A DNA stretch of 64,000 nucleotides, from the NCBI GenBank assembly GCA_900546495.1, contig URDN01000004.1, positions 1 to 64,000 on the forward strand, read 5' to 3'. How positions within the stretch are numbered: the stretch's first letter is position 1; each line of letters opens with the position of its first letter. The notes beneath the pieces were generated by a model. The model was given only the letters and a program-made list of their open reading frames with translations. It was not told where the DNA came from and did not search any database. Made by a program: the position numbers and the translations under genes. This document shows positions 8,010 through 16,371 of the stretch, piece after piece. The DNA comes from an uncultured Lachnospiraceae bacterium (lineage in GTDB: Bacteria > Bacillota > Clostridia > Lachnospirales > Lachnospiraceae).

Positions 8010-8891
8010 ATTTTTATATTAATCATTTTTGTACCTTATTTGCTGACTGTCTGGGTGCGAGGCGGTTTTGATGGAAAACAGACAAATCCTGTGCAGGCGC
8101 AGATTGAAGAACAGTTGCCGTTTGTGGTGGCGCGGGAAATTTCGCCGGACAGTGAATCGGAATGCCTGAAGGTACAGACAATCATCGCCAGAACGAATCT
8201 GTGGAAAAGCTATCAGAAAACCATGGAAGAAGAATCACAAACAAATGAAGGTACAACGGATTCTGGGCTGGAAAGCTACACAGAACAGGAATTGAAAAAA
8301 ATCTGGGGAACTTCCTACGAATCCAACATGGAAAAACTCAGACAGGCAGTGGAGGAGACTTCCGGTGAAATCCTGACCTGTGAGGAGAAGTCCATTCAGG
8401 CGGCCTATCATTACGCCGCAAACTGCAAAACAAGAAATGCGTCTGAAGTCCCAGGTCAGGAAGATTATATCTGGCTGCAAAGCGTCGACAGTGAAGATGA
8501 CATGCTGGCGGATGGATTTTTGAATGTCAGTTATATGGAAAAGCAAGACTTTGTAAATGCGCTGACGCCGATTTTTCAAGATGAGACATTAAATGCGGAT
8601 CAGATGCCCGGCGCATTGGAATTATCCAAACGCGACAGCGCAGGCTATGTGACGGAAGTAACTTATGGAACAACAGTGGCAAACGGGGAAGCAGTGCGTC
8701 AGGCATTACATCTGAACTCAGCATGTTTTTATCTGTCCGAGTTGGATGGAAAAATCCGTATTGTTACAAAGGGTATCGGACATGGATTGGGACTCAGTCA
8801 GTACGGCGCAAATGAACTGGCAAAACAAGGCAGAAACTGCCGTGAAATACTAACTTACTATTATACTGGTGTCAGAATCAAATCATGGTAA
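7980..8891 (+). CDS. spoIID: Stage II sporulation protein D (peptidoglycan lytic transglycosylase)
   Basis: Membrane-anchored murein hydrolase of the SpoIIDMP engulfment machine in the mother cell. The N-terminus has one membrane segment (about residues 7-26, YGSIFILIIFVPYLLTVWV). The extracellular part is 303 residues long with the family's end signature GHGLGLSQYGANELAKQG followed by YYTGV. Conserved early glutamate and arginine positions are visible in SECLKVQTIIARTNLW. It lies upstream of a SpoIIQ-like gene, a pairing common in clostridia. Regulation by sigma-E is expected from the family, but I could not define its promoter. A MITE copy begins at the base after its stop codon, so the element landed exactly at the gene end. 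Confidence 0.9.
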   Translation: MKEKFKLYGSIFILIIFVPYLLTVWVRGGFDGKQTNPVQAQIEEQLPFVVAREISPDSESECLKVQTIIARTNLWKSYQKTMEEESQTNEGTTDSGLESYTEQELKKIWGTSYESNMEKLRQAVEETSGEILTCEEKSIQAAYHYAANCKTRNASEVPGQEDYIWLQSVDSEDDMLADGFLNVSYMEKQDFVNALTPIFQDETLNADQMPGALELSKRDSAGYVTEVTYGTTVANGEAVRQALHLNSACFYLSELDGKIRIVTKGIGHGLGLSQYGANELAKQGRNCREILTYYYTGVRIKSW

Positions 8892-9074
8892 GATGTTGGG
8901 ATCAAAAGATGCCATACGAATTGTTCCGTACTTCGTACTCCCACAATTCTATCCAATATTCGCATATCGTGAAGCTGACGCTCCATTTTTATGCTCATAT
9001 CGGGGCGGGTCATTAAGCCATAAAACCACTCCTGTGCAAGCACATCCTGGTTTCAGGCTTTTGACCCTGGCATC
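8892..9074. mobile_element. Family 2 MITE-like element, copy 2, with 7-bp target duplication
   Basis: A 183-bp copy in the same orientation as copy 1. Flanked precisely by ATGGTAA on both sides (8885-8891 and 9075-9081), a clear 7-bp target-site duplication that includes the spoIID stop codon. Terminal repeats are GATGTTGGGATCAAAAG and the complement of CTTTTGACCCTGGCATC. Confidence 0.9.
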
Positions 9075-9191
9075 ATGGTAAAAGATAATTGTATTTTTTG
9101 CAGTCTGTTTTTGCTGCATTGAATAAATCCATTTTTTTCGGAAAGAATAACAGTAAAACCATTAGTAATAAGTGGAATCTGGAGGAGAAAA

Positions 9192-10007
9192 ATGGAAAAG
9201 CAGAAAAAGACAGAGCATGTTGAAAAAAAGGAAAAACGGCGACGGATCATTCATACACAGAAATCATATCTGACGGCAGGAGTGATCATGCTGGTGGCAG
9301 TCATTGCCATGGCAGGTGCTTATCAGAGAGAAAAGAAAAACGCGGAGAATGCACAGAATGAGGCGGTGGCACTGGCAGAAAACGACTGGGTGGAGCCAGA
9401 GACAGATACTTCGTCAACCGGAGATGAGACACAGGAAACAATGGCAGCACAGACACCGGAATCACAGGTTTCTGATAATCTCAATGCACAGACCGACACA
9501 ACAGAAATGACACAGACAGATCCGGTACAGGGAAGTACCGATACAACAGCATTAAATAGTGAAGTGCAGACCAGTGAAGAACCGGTGATGCATTTTGCAG
9601 CATCGGACACCATCAGCTGGCCATTAGAAGGTGATGTGATTCTGAACTACAGCATGGACAGTTCGGTTTATTTTGCTACGTTGGATCAGTATAAATATAA
9701 TCCGGCACTGATCATTGCGGGGGCAGTGAACGACCGTGTGACAGCGGCGGCAGATGGACAGGTCATCGGTGTGGACACAACCGCAGAAACGGGACAGACT
9801 GTGACTATTGGGCTTGGTGACGGTTATCAGACAATCTATGGTCAGTTAAAAGAGATTGAAGTATCGGCAGGAGATTACGTGAAACAAGGTGATACCATTG
9901 GCTATCTGGCAGAGCCAACAAAATATTATTCCGTGGAAGGTGCGAACCTGTATTTTGTCATGACAAAAGAAGGAAAACCGGTAAATCCGATGGATTATAT
10001 TCGATAA
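9192..10007 (+). CDS. spoIIQ: SpoIIQ-like M23-fold protein with lost catalytic residues
   Basis: A 271-residue single-pass membrane protein: basic N-terminus (KKEKRRRIIHTQK), one membrane helix (residues ~30-46), a Thr/Ser/Gln-rich linker, then a LytM/peptidase M23 fold from about residue 137 (ISWPLEGDVILNYSMD) to the end. In the forespore SpoIIQ binds SpoIIIAH to form the channel to the mother cell. Active M23 enzymes need a first His and a late H-x-H; here the corresponding stretches read KYNPALIIAG and GANLYFVMTK, so the zinc ligands are gone and the role should be structural, as in some Bacillus SpoIIQ proteins. The AGGAG site precedes ATG 9192. Position after spoIID supports the assignment. 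Confidence 0.85.
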   Translation: MEKQKKTEHVEKKEKRRRIIHTQKSYLTAGVIMLVAVIAMAGAYQREKKNAENAQNEAVALAENDWVEPETDTSSTGDETQETMAAQTPESQVSDNLNAQTDTTEMTQTDPVQGSTDTTALNSEVQTSEEPVMHFAASDTISWPLEGDVILNYSMDSSVYFATLDQYKYNPALIIAGAVNDRVTAAADGQVIGVDTTAETGQTVTIGLGDGYQTIYGQLKEIEVSAGDYVKQGDTIGYLAEPTKYYSVEGANLYFVMTKEGKPVNPMDYIR

Positions 10008-10390
10008 AAGTTTTGTTCACGTATTGCGGCGAATCTGTGTATAATAACAGTGTACCGGTTAATATTCGCAATCGAAAAATAGATACAGTTTTACCGGAGG
10101 AGAAAAATTCTGGTATCCGGTGCCAGACGTCTCACCTGATATCGGAATAGAATGTTGTATCTGGAACGGTAAAAATGAAGGTACGTGAATAAAATACAGC
10201 AGGTTCGATTGCTTTTTATAAGGATGTTTGGGGTGTGCAGTAAGAGAGATGAAAAATGTAGACTGTGCGCCCTGAGCAGAGAAAAGTGATCAGATAAATG
10301 GAATATGATGAGATTATCACTGTGCGATATAAATGGAATCTGCTGAATAAGAAATAACCCGGAAAAGCAAGGATAATAAGTGGAGAAAAC
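10008..10390 (+). other. 383-bp intergenic region without a recognised gene
   Basis: A possible promoter is TTCACG (10016-10021) with TATAAT 18 bp downstream near 10040. A good ribosome site (GGAGGAG near 10096) is followed only by a ten-codon frame starting from a non-standard codon, so I do not call a gene. The rest shows no repeat in common with the others in this window. Confidence 0.4.
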
Positions 10391-10693
10391 ATGAGAGAAA
10401 CAACGAGAAATTATACATATATTTTAAAGTGTGGGGATGGGAGTCTCTACACTGGATGGACGAATGATATTGCGGCGCGTCTGGAGCAGCATCGTAGCGG
10501 AAAGGGTGCAAAATATACACGGGGACGCGGGCCTTTGCAGCTGGTGTATCTGGAAGTACACGATACGAGATCAGAGGCGATGAGCCGTGAAGCAAGGATC
10601 AAGCGATTTACAAAAAGTGAAAAATTAAAACTTCTTGCCGCAGAAAGCTGGCGTTTGGAACTGACTGATACGGAACAGGATTTGCTGGAATGA
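10391..10693 (+). CDS. GIY-YIG nuclease domain protein, UPF0213 (YhbQ/YazA type)
   Basis: A stand-alone 100-residue GIY-YIG domain: YTYILKCGDGSLYTGWTND carries the Y-x-Y and the Y-T-G variant of the motif, then RLEQHRSGKGAKYTRGRGP and the acidic E in REARIKRF. Members of UPF0213 are small cytosolic nuclease-like proteins linked to DNA repair or turnover in other bacteria; the biological role is not settled. A GTGGAG ribosome site precedes the ATG. It converges with trmB across a shared terminator. Confidence 0.9.
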   Translation: MRETTRNYTYILKCGDGSLYTGWTNDIAARLEQHRSGKGAKYTRGRGPLQLVYLEVHDTRSEAMSREARIKRFTKSEKLKLLAAESWRLELTDTEQDLLE

Positions 10694-10740
10694 GACTTTG
10701 TGCGAAAGAGGAAAAAGGTATATCATTTGACTTTATTAAA

Positions 10741-10792
10741 AAATCCCGATAGTGTTCGATGTTTGTGCAACGAATACTATCGGGATTTTTTT
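10741..10792. terminator. Bidirectional terminator between yhbQ-like gene and trmB
   Basis: AAATCCCGATAGTGTTCG pairs with CGAATACTATCGGGATTT (one bulge/wobble), with an A run before and a T run after, so it can stop both converging transcripts. Confidence 0.9.
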
Positions 10793-10824
10793 AGATAAAT
10801 GCGCCTAAAGATATACAACGGCCT

Positions 10825-11469
10825 TTATCTTGAAATAATCATTTTGCAGATTGGATTTCCCATGGAGGAAAACTTCTGCTCATATTCTGTCATGACATTT
10901 CCCTGATTCAGTGTCTCATCATGATGCAGATCCCAGGTGAATGCGTCTAAATGCCATCCGGCAGGCTCTGCCTGCTCCAAGGAGAACTGGAACAGATCTT
11001 TGTTGTCAGTTTTGAATTCTACATGTCCTTCCGGTTTCAGAATTTTGTCATATCTGCCAAGGAAAGTCTGGGAAGTCAGACGGCGTTTTGCGTGACGATC
11101 CTTCGGCCAGGGATCTGAAAAGTTCAGGTAAATGCCATCTACTTCATGTTCTGCAAACATATTGCAGATGTTTTCGGCATCCATACGAATGAAACGCAGA
11201 TTTTCCGGCTGTGTCTCCATGGCGTCTGTTTTTTCCAGAGCACGGACAAGCACGCTGGAATATTTCTCAATGCCGATGTAATTAATATCCGGATTTTGCT
11301 GCGCAAGGGTGGTGATAAACTGACCTTTTCCCATGCCTACTTCAATGCGGATCGGGTTGTTATTTCCAAAAATTGTATGCCAGTTGCCGGCCTGTGGATT
11401 TTCTTCGAGAAAACACAGAGGATGATCGGCGATGGTTTCACGGGAACCCGGTACATTTCTTAATCTCAT
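10825..11469 (-). CDS. trmB: tRNA (guanine46-N7)-methyltransferase
   Basis: A 214-residue SAM-dependent enzyme that makes m7G46 in the variable loop of tRNA. Motifs: IEVGMGKGQFITTLA (SAM loop, ~residues 41-55), YIGIEKYSSV, FIRMDAENI, the TrmB hallmark LNFSDPWPKDRHAKRRL (~115-131), and the C-terminal FKTDN and TEYEQKF. Length and order are typical. Minus-strand ribosome site GAAAGGAA lies before the ATG. It is monocistronic with a bidirectional terminator. Confidence 0.95.
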   Translation of the reverse strand: MRLRNVPGSRETIADHPLCFLEENPQAGNWHTIFGNNNPIRIEVGMGKGQFITTLAQQNPDINYIGIEKYSSVLVRALEKTDAMETQPENLRFIRMDAENICNMFAEHEVDGIYLNFSDPWPKDRHAKRRLTSQTFLGRYDKILKPEGHVEFKTDNKDLFQFSLEQAEPAGWHLDAFTWDLHHDETLNQGNVMTEYEQKFSSMGNPICKMIISR

Positions 11470-11600
11470 AAAAATAATTCCTTTCGTTGGTAAAAATGAT
11501 GTTTCTGTAAATTTTCCACTGGTGATGCAATGGAATGGTAATAACTATGGTAAAAAATCAGGCGCAAAACAGTATCTGCGATTTGTACTTATATAATATA

Positions 11601-11656
11601 GATGTTGGGGTCAAAAGATGCCATACGAATTGTTCCGTACTTCGTACTCCCGCAAT
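11601..11656. mobile_element. Family 2 MITE-like element, truncated left end (copy 3)
   Basis: Begins with GATGTTGGGGTCAAAAG and keeps about 55 bp identical to the left end of copies 1 and 2, then breaks off into unrelated sequence. A solo end left by deletion. Confidence 0.8.
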
Positions 11657-11875
11657 AATTCTTTTATAGAGAAAGTTTTGTGTCTGTTTGGTATTTTACT
11701 ATAAGTTTCATGGAGCGACAAGGGAATTACTGTTGTTTTGCAGAGAAATGAGGGTGAAGTTTATTAAGATATCCTGAATTTTTCGTTATAATGCCTGTTT
11801 ATTAACGTTGGAGAGGTGTTTCTGCTGGACGGAATATGTGAAATTTGCTATGATAATTATTATGTGAATGTAAAG

Positions 11876-11969
11876 CGGACATTCGCAATCCGCTTTCGCT
11901 ACTTGCTCATAAGCATCCCCCTTACCCATCGCTTAGTGCTCTACGCACTTGAAGCGGGGGAATGCTTAT
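11876..11969. repeat. Structured intergenic element upstream of the carboxypeptidase gene
   Basis: GCGGA / TCCGC at 11876-11893, then a long hairpin with arms ATAAGCATCCCCC (11909-11921) and GGGGGAATGCTTAT (11956-11969) around an inner AGTGC / GCACT stem. The rest of 11470-12106 has no gene that I can support. Confidence 0.55.
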
Positions 11970-12106
11970 TCTGCGTTCAAATTTATGCAGATATTTTTAT
12001 ATTTATTTGAGAAAAAAGAAGATAATCCATGCATTTGTGGGAAAAATAAAGTAAAGGTACGAGGGTATGCAAACATGATGGAAGTTTGGCATATTTGGAG
12101 GAAAAA

Positions 12107-13594
12107 ATGAGAAAAATATTAAAGAGAATGAGCAGCGTTTTCCTGTGCGTTGCAATGGCGGTTGGCATATTCGGAACAACACCGGCTTTTGCAGAAGGGG
12201 AAGATGCCGGTGCACAGAATACTCAGGCTCAGGCAACGCAGTGGCCGGCGGGACCGGAAGTGCAGGCGCCAAGCGCCGTAGTAATGGACGCATCTACAGG
12301 TACTGTTTTATTTGAAAAAGATCCGGATACACCGCGTTATCCGGCGAGTATTACGAAAATTATGACAACTTTGCTGGCGCTGGAAAATTGCAGTCTGGAT
12401 GAGATCGTACATTTTTCGGCAACAGCGGTATATGAAAATGAAGGTGGCACTTCTCATATTGCCAGAGATCTGGATGAAGAAATGACGCTGGAACAGTGTC
12501 TGTATGCAATCATGCTGGAATCAGCCAATGAATGTTCTTACGCTGTAGCGGAACATGTGGGCGGTGGTGATTATCAGAAATTCATTGATATGATGAATGC
12601 GAAAGCAGCAGAACTTGGCTGTACGAATACTCATTTTAATAACTGTAATGGTCTGTCGGATCCGAATCACGTAGTCAGCGCCAGAGATATGGCATTAATT
12701 TCCAGAGAAGCGATTCAGAACAGCATGTTTCGGAAAATTGTGAGTACCGTACGTTATGAGATTCCGCCGACAAACAAACATGCAGATGCAACTCCGCTGA
12801 ACAATCATCATCAGATGATCAGTGCATACAAAGGTCGTCAGAATCTGTATGAATATTGTATCGGTGGAAAAACCGGATGGACATCTGATGCAGGAAACAC
12901 GCTGGTGACTTTTGCAGAAAAAGACGGGATGACTCTGATCTGTGTCGTTATGGGATGCAGTGCAGGTGGTCAGTACAGTGACACCAGAACATTATTTGAT
13001 TATTGTTTTGATAATTTTAAGCTTTTTAACGTATCACAGAATGAAAACCGTTACGAAAATACACAGAGTACAGGGAATTCTTTGTTTACAGAATGGAATA
13101 CGTTTGCAAAAGTAGACAGCACAGCGCAGATCATACTTCCGGCGAATGCAAATTTTGCAGATACACAGACGGAAGTCAACTATGACCGGACAAGTGACAG
13201 CATTCTTGGAACGTTGGTTTATTCTTATGGTGGAAGACAGGTCGGAACTGCCAATGTGGTTACCACCGGAGCGCAGATCGCTGCATATCCGTTCGGAGAA
13301 AAGTCCGGTACGGTAAGTAAAAACGATAGCCAGACGGATCTGTCAGAAAAAAGTGCAGAAACCGGAAACGATGTGCAGAATAACAATACTTCTGCAACAA
13401 AATCCAATGCTCAGATCAGTAAAAAGAAACTGTTGTTGATCGGTGGAGGTGTTGTAGGTGCAATTATTATCGTACTCATCATCTGCTTCCTGTATAACAA
13501 TATCCGCCGTATCCATCGCAGAAAAAAAGGACGCGACCGCCGGTTTAAGACAATTAAAAATAACCGCAAGTGGAACAAACGTGGTGGGCGATAA
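12107..13594 (+). CDS. D-alanyl-D-alanine carboxypeptidase (penicillin-binding protein, DacF/PBP5 type)
   Basis: Exported serine peptidase that removes the last D-Ala from peptidoglycan stem peptides. Signal peptide residues 1-29 (cut after TTPAFA). Active-site motifs: S81-I-T-K84, S139-A-N141 and K255-T-G257, all intact. A second domain follows (~residues 300-390), then a hydrophobic membrane anchor (LLLIGGGVVGAIIIVLIICFL) near residue 445 and a very basic cytoplasmic tail (RRKKGRDRR). Family enzymes usually end in an amphipathic helix; a full transmembrane anchor with a basic tail is the clostridial variant. TTGGAGG at 12095-12101 supports ATG 12107 over the in-frame TTG at 12086. Confidence 0.93.
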   Translation: MRKILKRMSSVFLCVAMAVGIFGTTPAFAEGEDAGAQNTQAQATQWPAGPEVQAPSAVVMDASTGTVLFEKDPDTPRYPASITKIMTTLLALENCSLDEIVHFSATAVYENEGGTSHIARDLDEEMTLEQCLYAIMLESANECSYAVAEHVGGGDYQKFIDMMNAKAAELGCTNTHFNNCNGLSDPNHVVSARDMALISREAIQNSMFRKIVSTVRYEIPPTNKHADATPLNNHHQMISAYKGRQNLYEYCIGGKTGWTSDAGNTLVTFAEKDGMTLICVVMGCSAGGQYSDTRTLFDYCFDNFKLFNVSQNENRYENTQSTGNSLFTEWNTFAKVDSTAQIILPANANFADTQTEVNYDRTSDSILGTLVYSYGGRQVGTANVVTTGAQIAAYPFGEKSGTVSKNDSQTDLSEKSAETGNDVQNNNTSATKSNAQISKKKLLLIGGGVVGAIIIVLIICFLYNNIRRIHRRKKGRDRRFKTIKNNRKWNKRGGR

Positions 13595-13629
13595 AATTTG
13601 CTAAATTCACTGTGTAAAGAAAGACCTCC

Positions 13630-13678
13630 TGTGATTTTTTCTCAAGGCGCGATTGTTGGCGACTGAGACAAAATCACA
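13630..13678. terminator. Large hairpin after the carboxypeptidase gene
   Basis: TGTGATTTT(T)TCTCA pairs with TGAGA(C)AAAATCACA, with an inner GCG / CGC closure. It lacks a clean T tail, so it may be a palindromic element or a weak terminator. A second small hairpin CACCA..TGGTG follows at about 13684-13699. Confidence 0.5.
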
Positions 13679-13952
13679 ACATCACCATGGCGTGGTGTAA
13701 GAATAATTACAATCCTGCAATCGCAATTTTTATGGAAATGATTGAAAAAAATTAACAAAAATTTTATAAAAATCTTATAAGATATACGATTTTTCAAGGG
13801 CTTGAGACAAAAATCTTAAAAAAGTACGAAAATAAAAACATTATAATGGAAAGAACAGCATTTTATTAATAACAAAAATGGATTAACAAAAACAGCGTTT
13901 TTAGAAAAAAATGTGGAAATGCGGAAAATGGCGGAAAAAAATGCAGAGTTAA

Positions 13953-13989
13953 ATCCGTATAACGCATAACACTTATGCGCAAAACGGAT
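13953..13989. promoter_or_regulatory. Two-tier palindrome upstream of MFS promoter
   Basis: ATCCGT (13953-13958) pairs with ACGGAT (13984-13989) around CGCATAA-CAC-TTATGCG. It lies about 70 bp upstream of the -35 box of the MFS gene and could be an operator; no regulator is assigned. A TTTGTGC-AATT-TGCACA-like palindrome follows at ~14002-14021. Confidence 0.45.
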
Positions 13990-14059
13990 AAGTGAAAATT
14001 ATTTGTGCAATTTGCACATAAAAGAGAAGAATGAAAGCTACTAGTTTGTTGAAAATATA

Positions 14060-14088
14060 TTGACTTTAAGAAATCCTTAAGATAGAAT
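14060..14088 (+). promoter_or_regulatory. Sigma-A promoter of MFS gene
   Basis: TTGACT, 17-bp spacer, TAGAAT. The spacer contains TTAAGAAATCCTTAAG, a partial palindrome that could bind a repressor. Confidence 0.7.
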
Positions 14089-14151
14089 ACTGGTATCACA
14101 TTTGAAACTACCCGCAGACGTGACGGACGAATGTCTGTAAGGAGGGCGGTT

Positions 14152-14184
14152 TTGAAGGTAACATATGGTTTAATGGTATTATAG
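14152..14184 (+). CDS. Ten-residue leader peptide upstream of MFS transporter
   Basis: TTG start with TAAGGAGGG just upstream, encoding MKVTYGLMVL and ending in TAG at 14182-14184. The stop overlaps the AGGAGG (14183-14188) that serves the transporter ATG at 14197, an arrangement typical of translation-coupled or ribosome-stalling leader peptides. Translation is inferred from the ribosome site and the overlap. Confidence 0.5.
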   Translation: MKVTYGLMVL

Positions 14185-14196
14185 GAGGAAGTTGAA

Positions 14197-15468
14197 ATGA
14201 ACAACAAAAAGACCAGTAGCTGGAACCTTGGTGTAAAAGGTTACATCGTAGTTATTCTGGCGTTCTTCTCATGTTATGTGTATTCCGCACTGACATCAGA
14301 TTCCCTGAACGTAACTCGTGACATCTTCATCGGACTTGGTATCAACGCAAGTGCCGTTTATGCAATGTCAACCATCGCTGTACCGTTTGGTATCGTTGGA
14401 AGTATTATTCTTGGCCGTTTGATCCAGAAACACTCTATCCGCCTTTACTGGGGACTGAGTATGATCATCACTGCTGTATTTACAGTAGCAATCGGTCAGA
14501 TGCACAACACAATCGGTGTTGTTGTATGTTATGTAGTAATCTACACATTCTCCCTTGCATCCGCTATGCTGCTTGCAGGTGAGATTATCGGACACTGGTT
14601 CCCGACAAAACGTGGTGTAGCCATGGGTCTGTGTACAGCAGGTTATCCGTTATCTGCAGCTACAACATCTGCAGTAGCAGGTATGTTCGCCGGAACAGTT
14701 GGATATTCCATGTATTATGTGGCAATCGCAGTTATCGCAGTTATCGTTGGTATCGTAGTAATCCTTTTCGTTCGTGATTTCCCGGAAGAAAAAGGTGGTT
14801 ACCCGGATAACAACCCTGCATTCGATGGCGAGAAAGCAAAAGCTGAGCATTTGGCAGCTCTTGAGTATCTGAAAACATCCAAATGGACAGCAGGTAAATG
14901 TCTGAAAACAGGACGTATGTGGATCCTCTGGATCGCAGTTGGTATCACAGGATTCATGTCCATGGGTATCATGTCCAACTTCGTAACAAAATTCATGGTT
15001 ATGGGTTATGAGCTTCCTAACGTACTTCAGATGCTTGGTATCGCAGGTGTACTTGCTATCCCGGGATCTATTGTAGTAGGTTGGTTAGACGTTAAGATAG
15101 GTACAAAGAAAACAGGTATCCTGATCAATGTTCTGGCATTTGTAGCAGTTCTTTGCTGCCTGACACATGTAACTGCATTACATTACATCTCCCTTCCGAT
15201 CCTTGCTGTAATGTTAGGTGGATCTTCCAACTTAATGGTATCCTGTACAGCAGCTATCTGGGGACGTTACGATTTCAAAAATGCATTTTCTGTTATTCAG
15301 CCTCTGAACTCTGTAATGACAGGTGTTGGTATCACAGTAGTATCTGCTTGTAACTCAATCGATCCTACTTGCCAGCTCGCTTACATTATCATGGCTGTTA
15401 TGGCTGTTATCGGACTTATCGCTATGTGTGCATTAAAAGTAGAGCCGATCGACAAAGACGTTCGCTAA
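14197..15468 (+). CDS. Major facilitator superfamily transporter
   Basis: A 423-residue protein with 12 predicted membrane helices. The opening (GVKGYIVVILAFFSCYVYSAL), the loop-2/3 region with LGRLIQKHSIRLYWG and the helix-4/5 section GHWFPTKRGVAMGLCTAGYPL fit MFS members of the anion/carboxylate (OFA-like) branch. The substrate is unknown. Codon use is markedly biased to a few codons (GGT, GTA, CGT, ATC), more than in the neighbours, which points to strong expression. It has its own promoter, a leader peptide and a terminator, so it is monocistronic. A related transporter is at 48151. Confidence 0.85.
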   Translation: MNNKKTSSWNLGVKGYIVVILAFFSCYVYSALTSDSLNVTRDIFIGLGINASAVYAMSTIAVPFGIVGSIILGRLIQKHSIRLYWGLSMIITAVFTVAIGQMHNTIGVVVCYVVIYTFSLASAMLLAGEIIGHWFPTKRGVAMGLCTAGYPLSAATTSAVAGMFAGTVGYSMYYVAIAVIAVIVGIVVILFVRDFPEEKGGYPDNNPAFDGEKAKAEHLAALEYLKTSKWTAGKCLKTGRMWILWIAVGITGFMSMGIMSNFVTKFMVMGYELPNVLQMLGIAGVLAIPGSIVVGWLDVKIGTKKTGILINVLAFVAVLCCLTHVTALHYISLPILAVMLGGSSNLMVSCTAAIWGRYDFKNAFSVIQPLNSVMTGVGITVVSACNSIDPTCQLAYIIMAVMAVIGLIAMCALKVEPIDKDVR

Positions 15469-15532
15469 TCAGCAGAACATAAATTAGAAAAAAATATTGT
15501 TTTAGTCATATTCCCTGAATTATTACAATAGG

Positions 15533-15567
15533 ACTGCCGGACGAAAATGTTTCGCCCGGCAGTTTTT
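15533..15567 (+). terminator. Terminator after MFS gene
   Basis: ACTGCCGG / CCGGCAGT with inner CGAAA / TTTCG pairing and a T run. Confidence 0.88.
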
Positions 15568-15695
15568 GTGTTACAGTTTTGTGAAAGGTAACATTTTTTT
15601 ACATAAAGCAGGAAATAAGCATTTTATGTATATAAAGAACAATAATTAAACATGGAAAAATTTGCATGAAAAGCAAAAAAAATGTTACGTTTTAC

Positions 15696-15724
15696 TTGTG
15701 GTTCGAAGTGCAATACTCTATAAT
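15696..15724 (+). promoter_or_regulatory. Promoter of the Hpt / c-di-GMP gene pair
   Basis: TTGTGG, 17-bp spacer, TATAAT. About 200 nt of leader follow and include a hairpin (CACGC / GCGTG with T tail, ~15857-15880) that could attenuate transcription. Confidence 0.6.
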
Positions 15725-15923
15725 ATTTTCATATGGTAAAATGTGGGTTGTAGTATAAGGTCAAATAACACAGCAGCAAAAGGAAAGATATTACGGTAGA
15801 TTAGGGCAACAGGATAAAATACTGAAAAGAAAATTATTTGATTATATATCGTGAAATCACGCGTCCCCATGCGTGGTTTTTGCATTTTATACGGATTTAT
15901 AAAGTTCAGTACAGGAGGACAAA

Positions 15924-16274
15924 ATGAATATTAAAGAGTGTTATGACAAGATGGGCGCAGATTTTAATGAAGTGATGCAGCGTCTGGGAAGTGAGAATTT
16001 TATCAAACGGTTTGCTATAAAGTTTCTGGATGATTCCAGTTACCAGATGATTCTGGACGGAATAGAGGCAAAGGATGCAGAACTGGCTTTTCGCGGAGCA
16101 CATACGTTAAAGGGTGTTTGTTCTAATCTGGGATTCACAAAACTGTCTGAGGAGAGCTCAAAGCTGACAGAAATCCTGAGAGGAAGAGAGCTGGTCGGCT
16201 ATGAGGAAGTGCTGGCAGAGGTAGAGAAACAATATCAGATTACCGTAGAGGCTATCAAAGCACTTGACGCGTAA
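15924..16274 (+). CDS. Histidine phosphotransfer (Hpt) domain protein
   Basis: A 116-residue single-domain protein. The phosphoacceptor is His60 in FRGAHTLKGVCSNLG, the textbook Hpt signature, inside a four-helix bundle. Such proteins carry phosphate between a hybrid kinase and a response regulator. No kinase is encoded nearby; the next gene, 97 bp on, contains a receiver domain and is the obvious partner. A tight ACAGGAGGA site precedes the ATG. Confidence 0.93.
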   Translation: MNIKECYDKMGADFNEVMQRLGSENFIKRFAIKFLDDSSYQMILDGIEAKDAELAFRGAHTLKGVCSNLGFTKLSEESSKLTEILRGRELVGYEEVLAEVEKQYQITVEAIKALDA

Positions 16275-16371
16275 GAAATGAAACTGCAAAAGATGAGATT
16301 AAAATCAATGGTATATTTTGGGAAAAGTGATATATCTTAGCAGTAGCATCAGCAATGATGAAAGGAGTGCT

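Noticed and set aside
10096..10130. Short gene after GGAGGAG in the 10.0-10.4 kb gap
   Set aside because: The only frame begins at a non-standard codon and stops after about ten codons, with no promoter-terminator context of its own.
11816..12010. Possible small protein upstream of the carboxypeptidase gene
   Set aside because: The frame runs through the long hairpin at 11909-11969 and begins inside an untypical context; the DNA pattern is structural, not coding.
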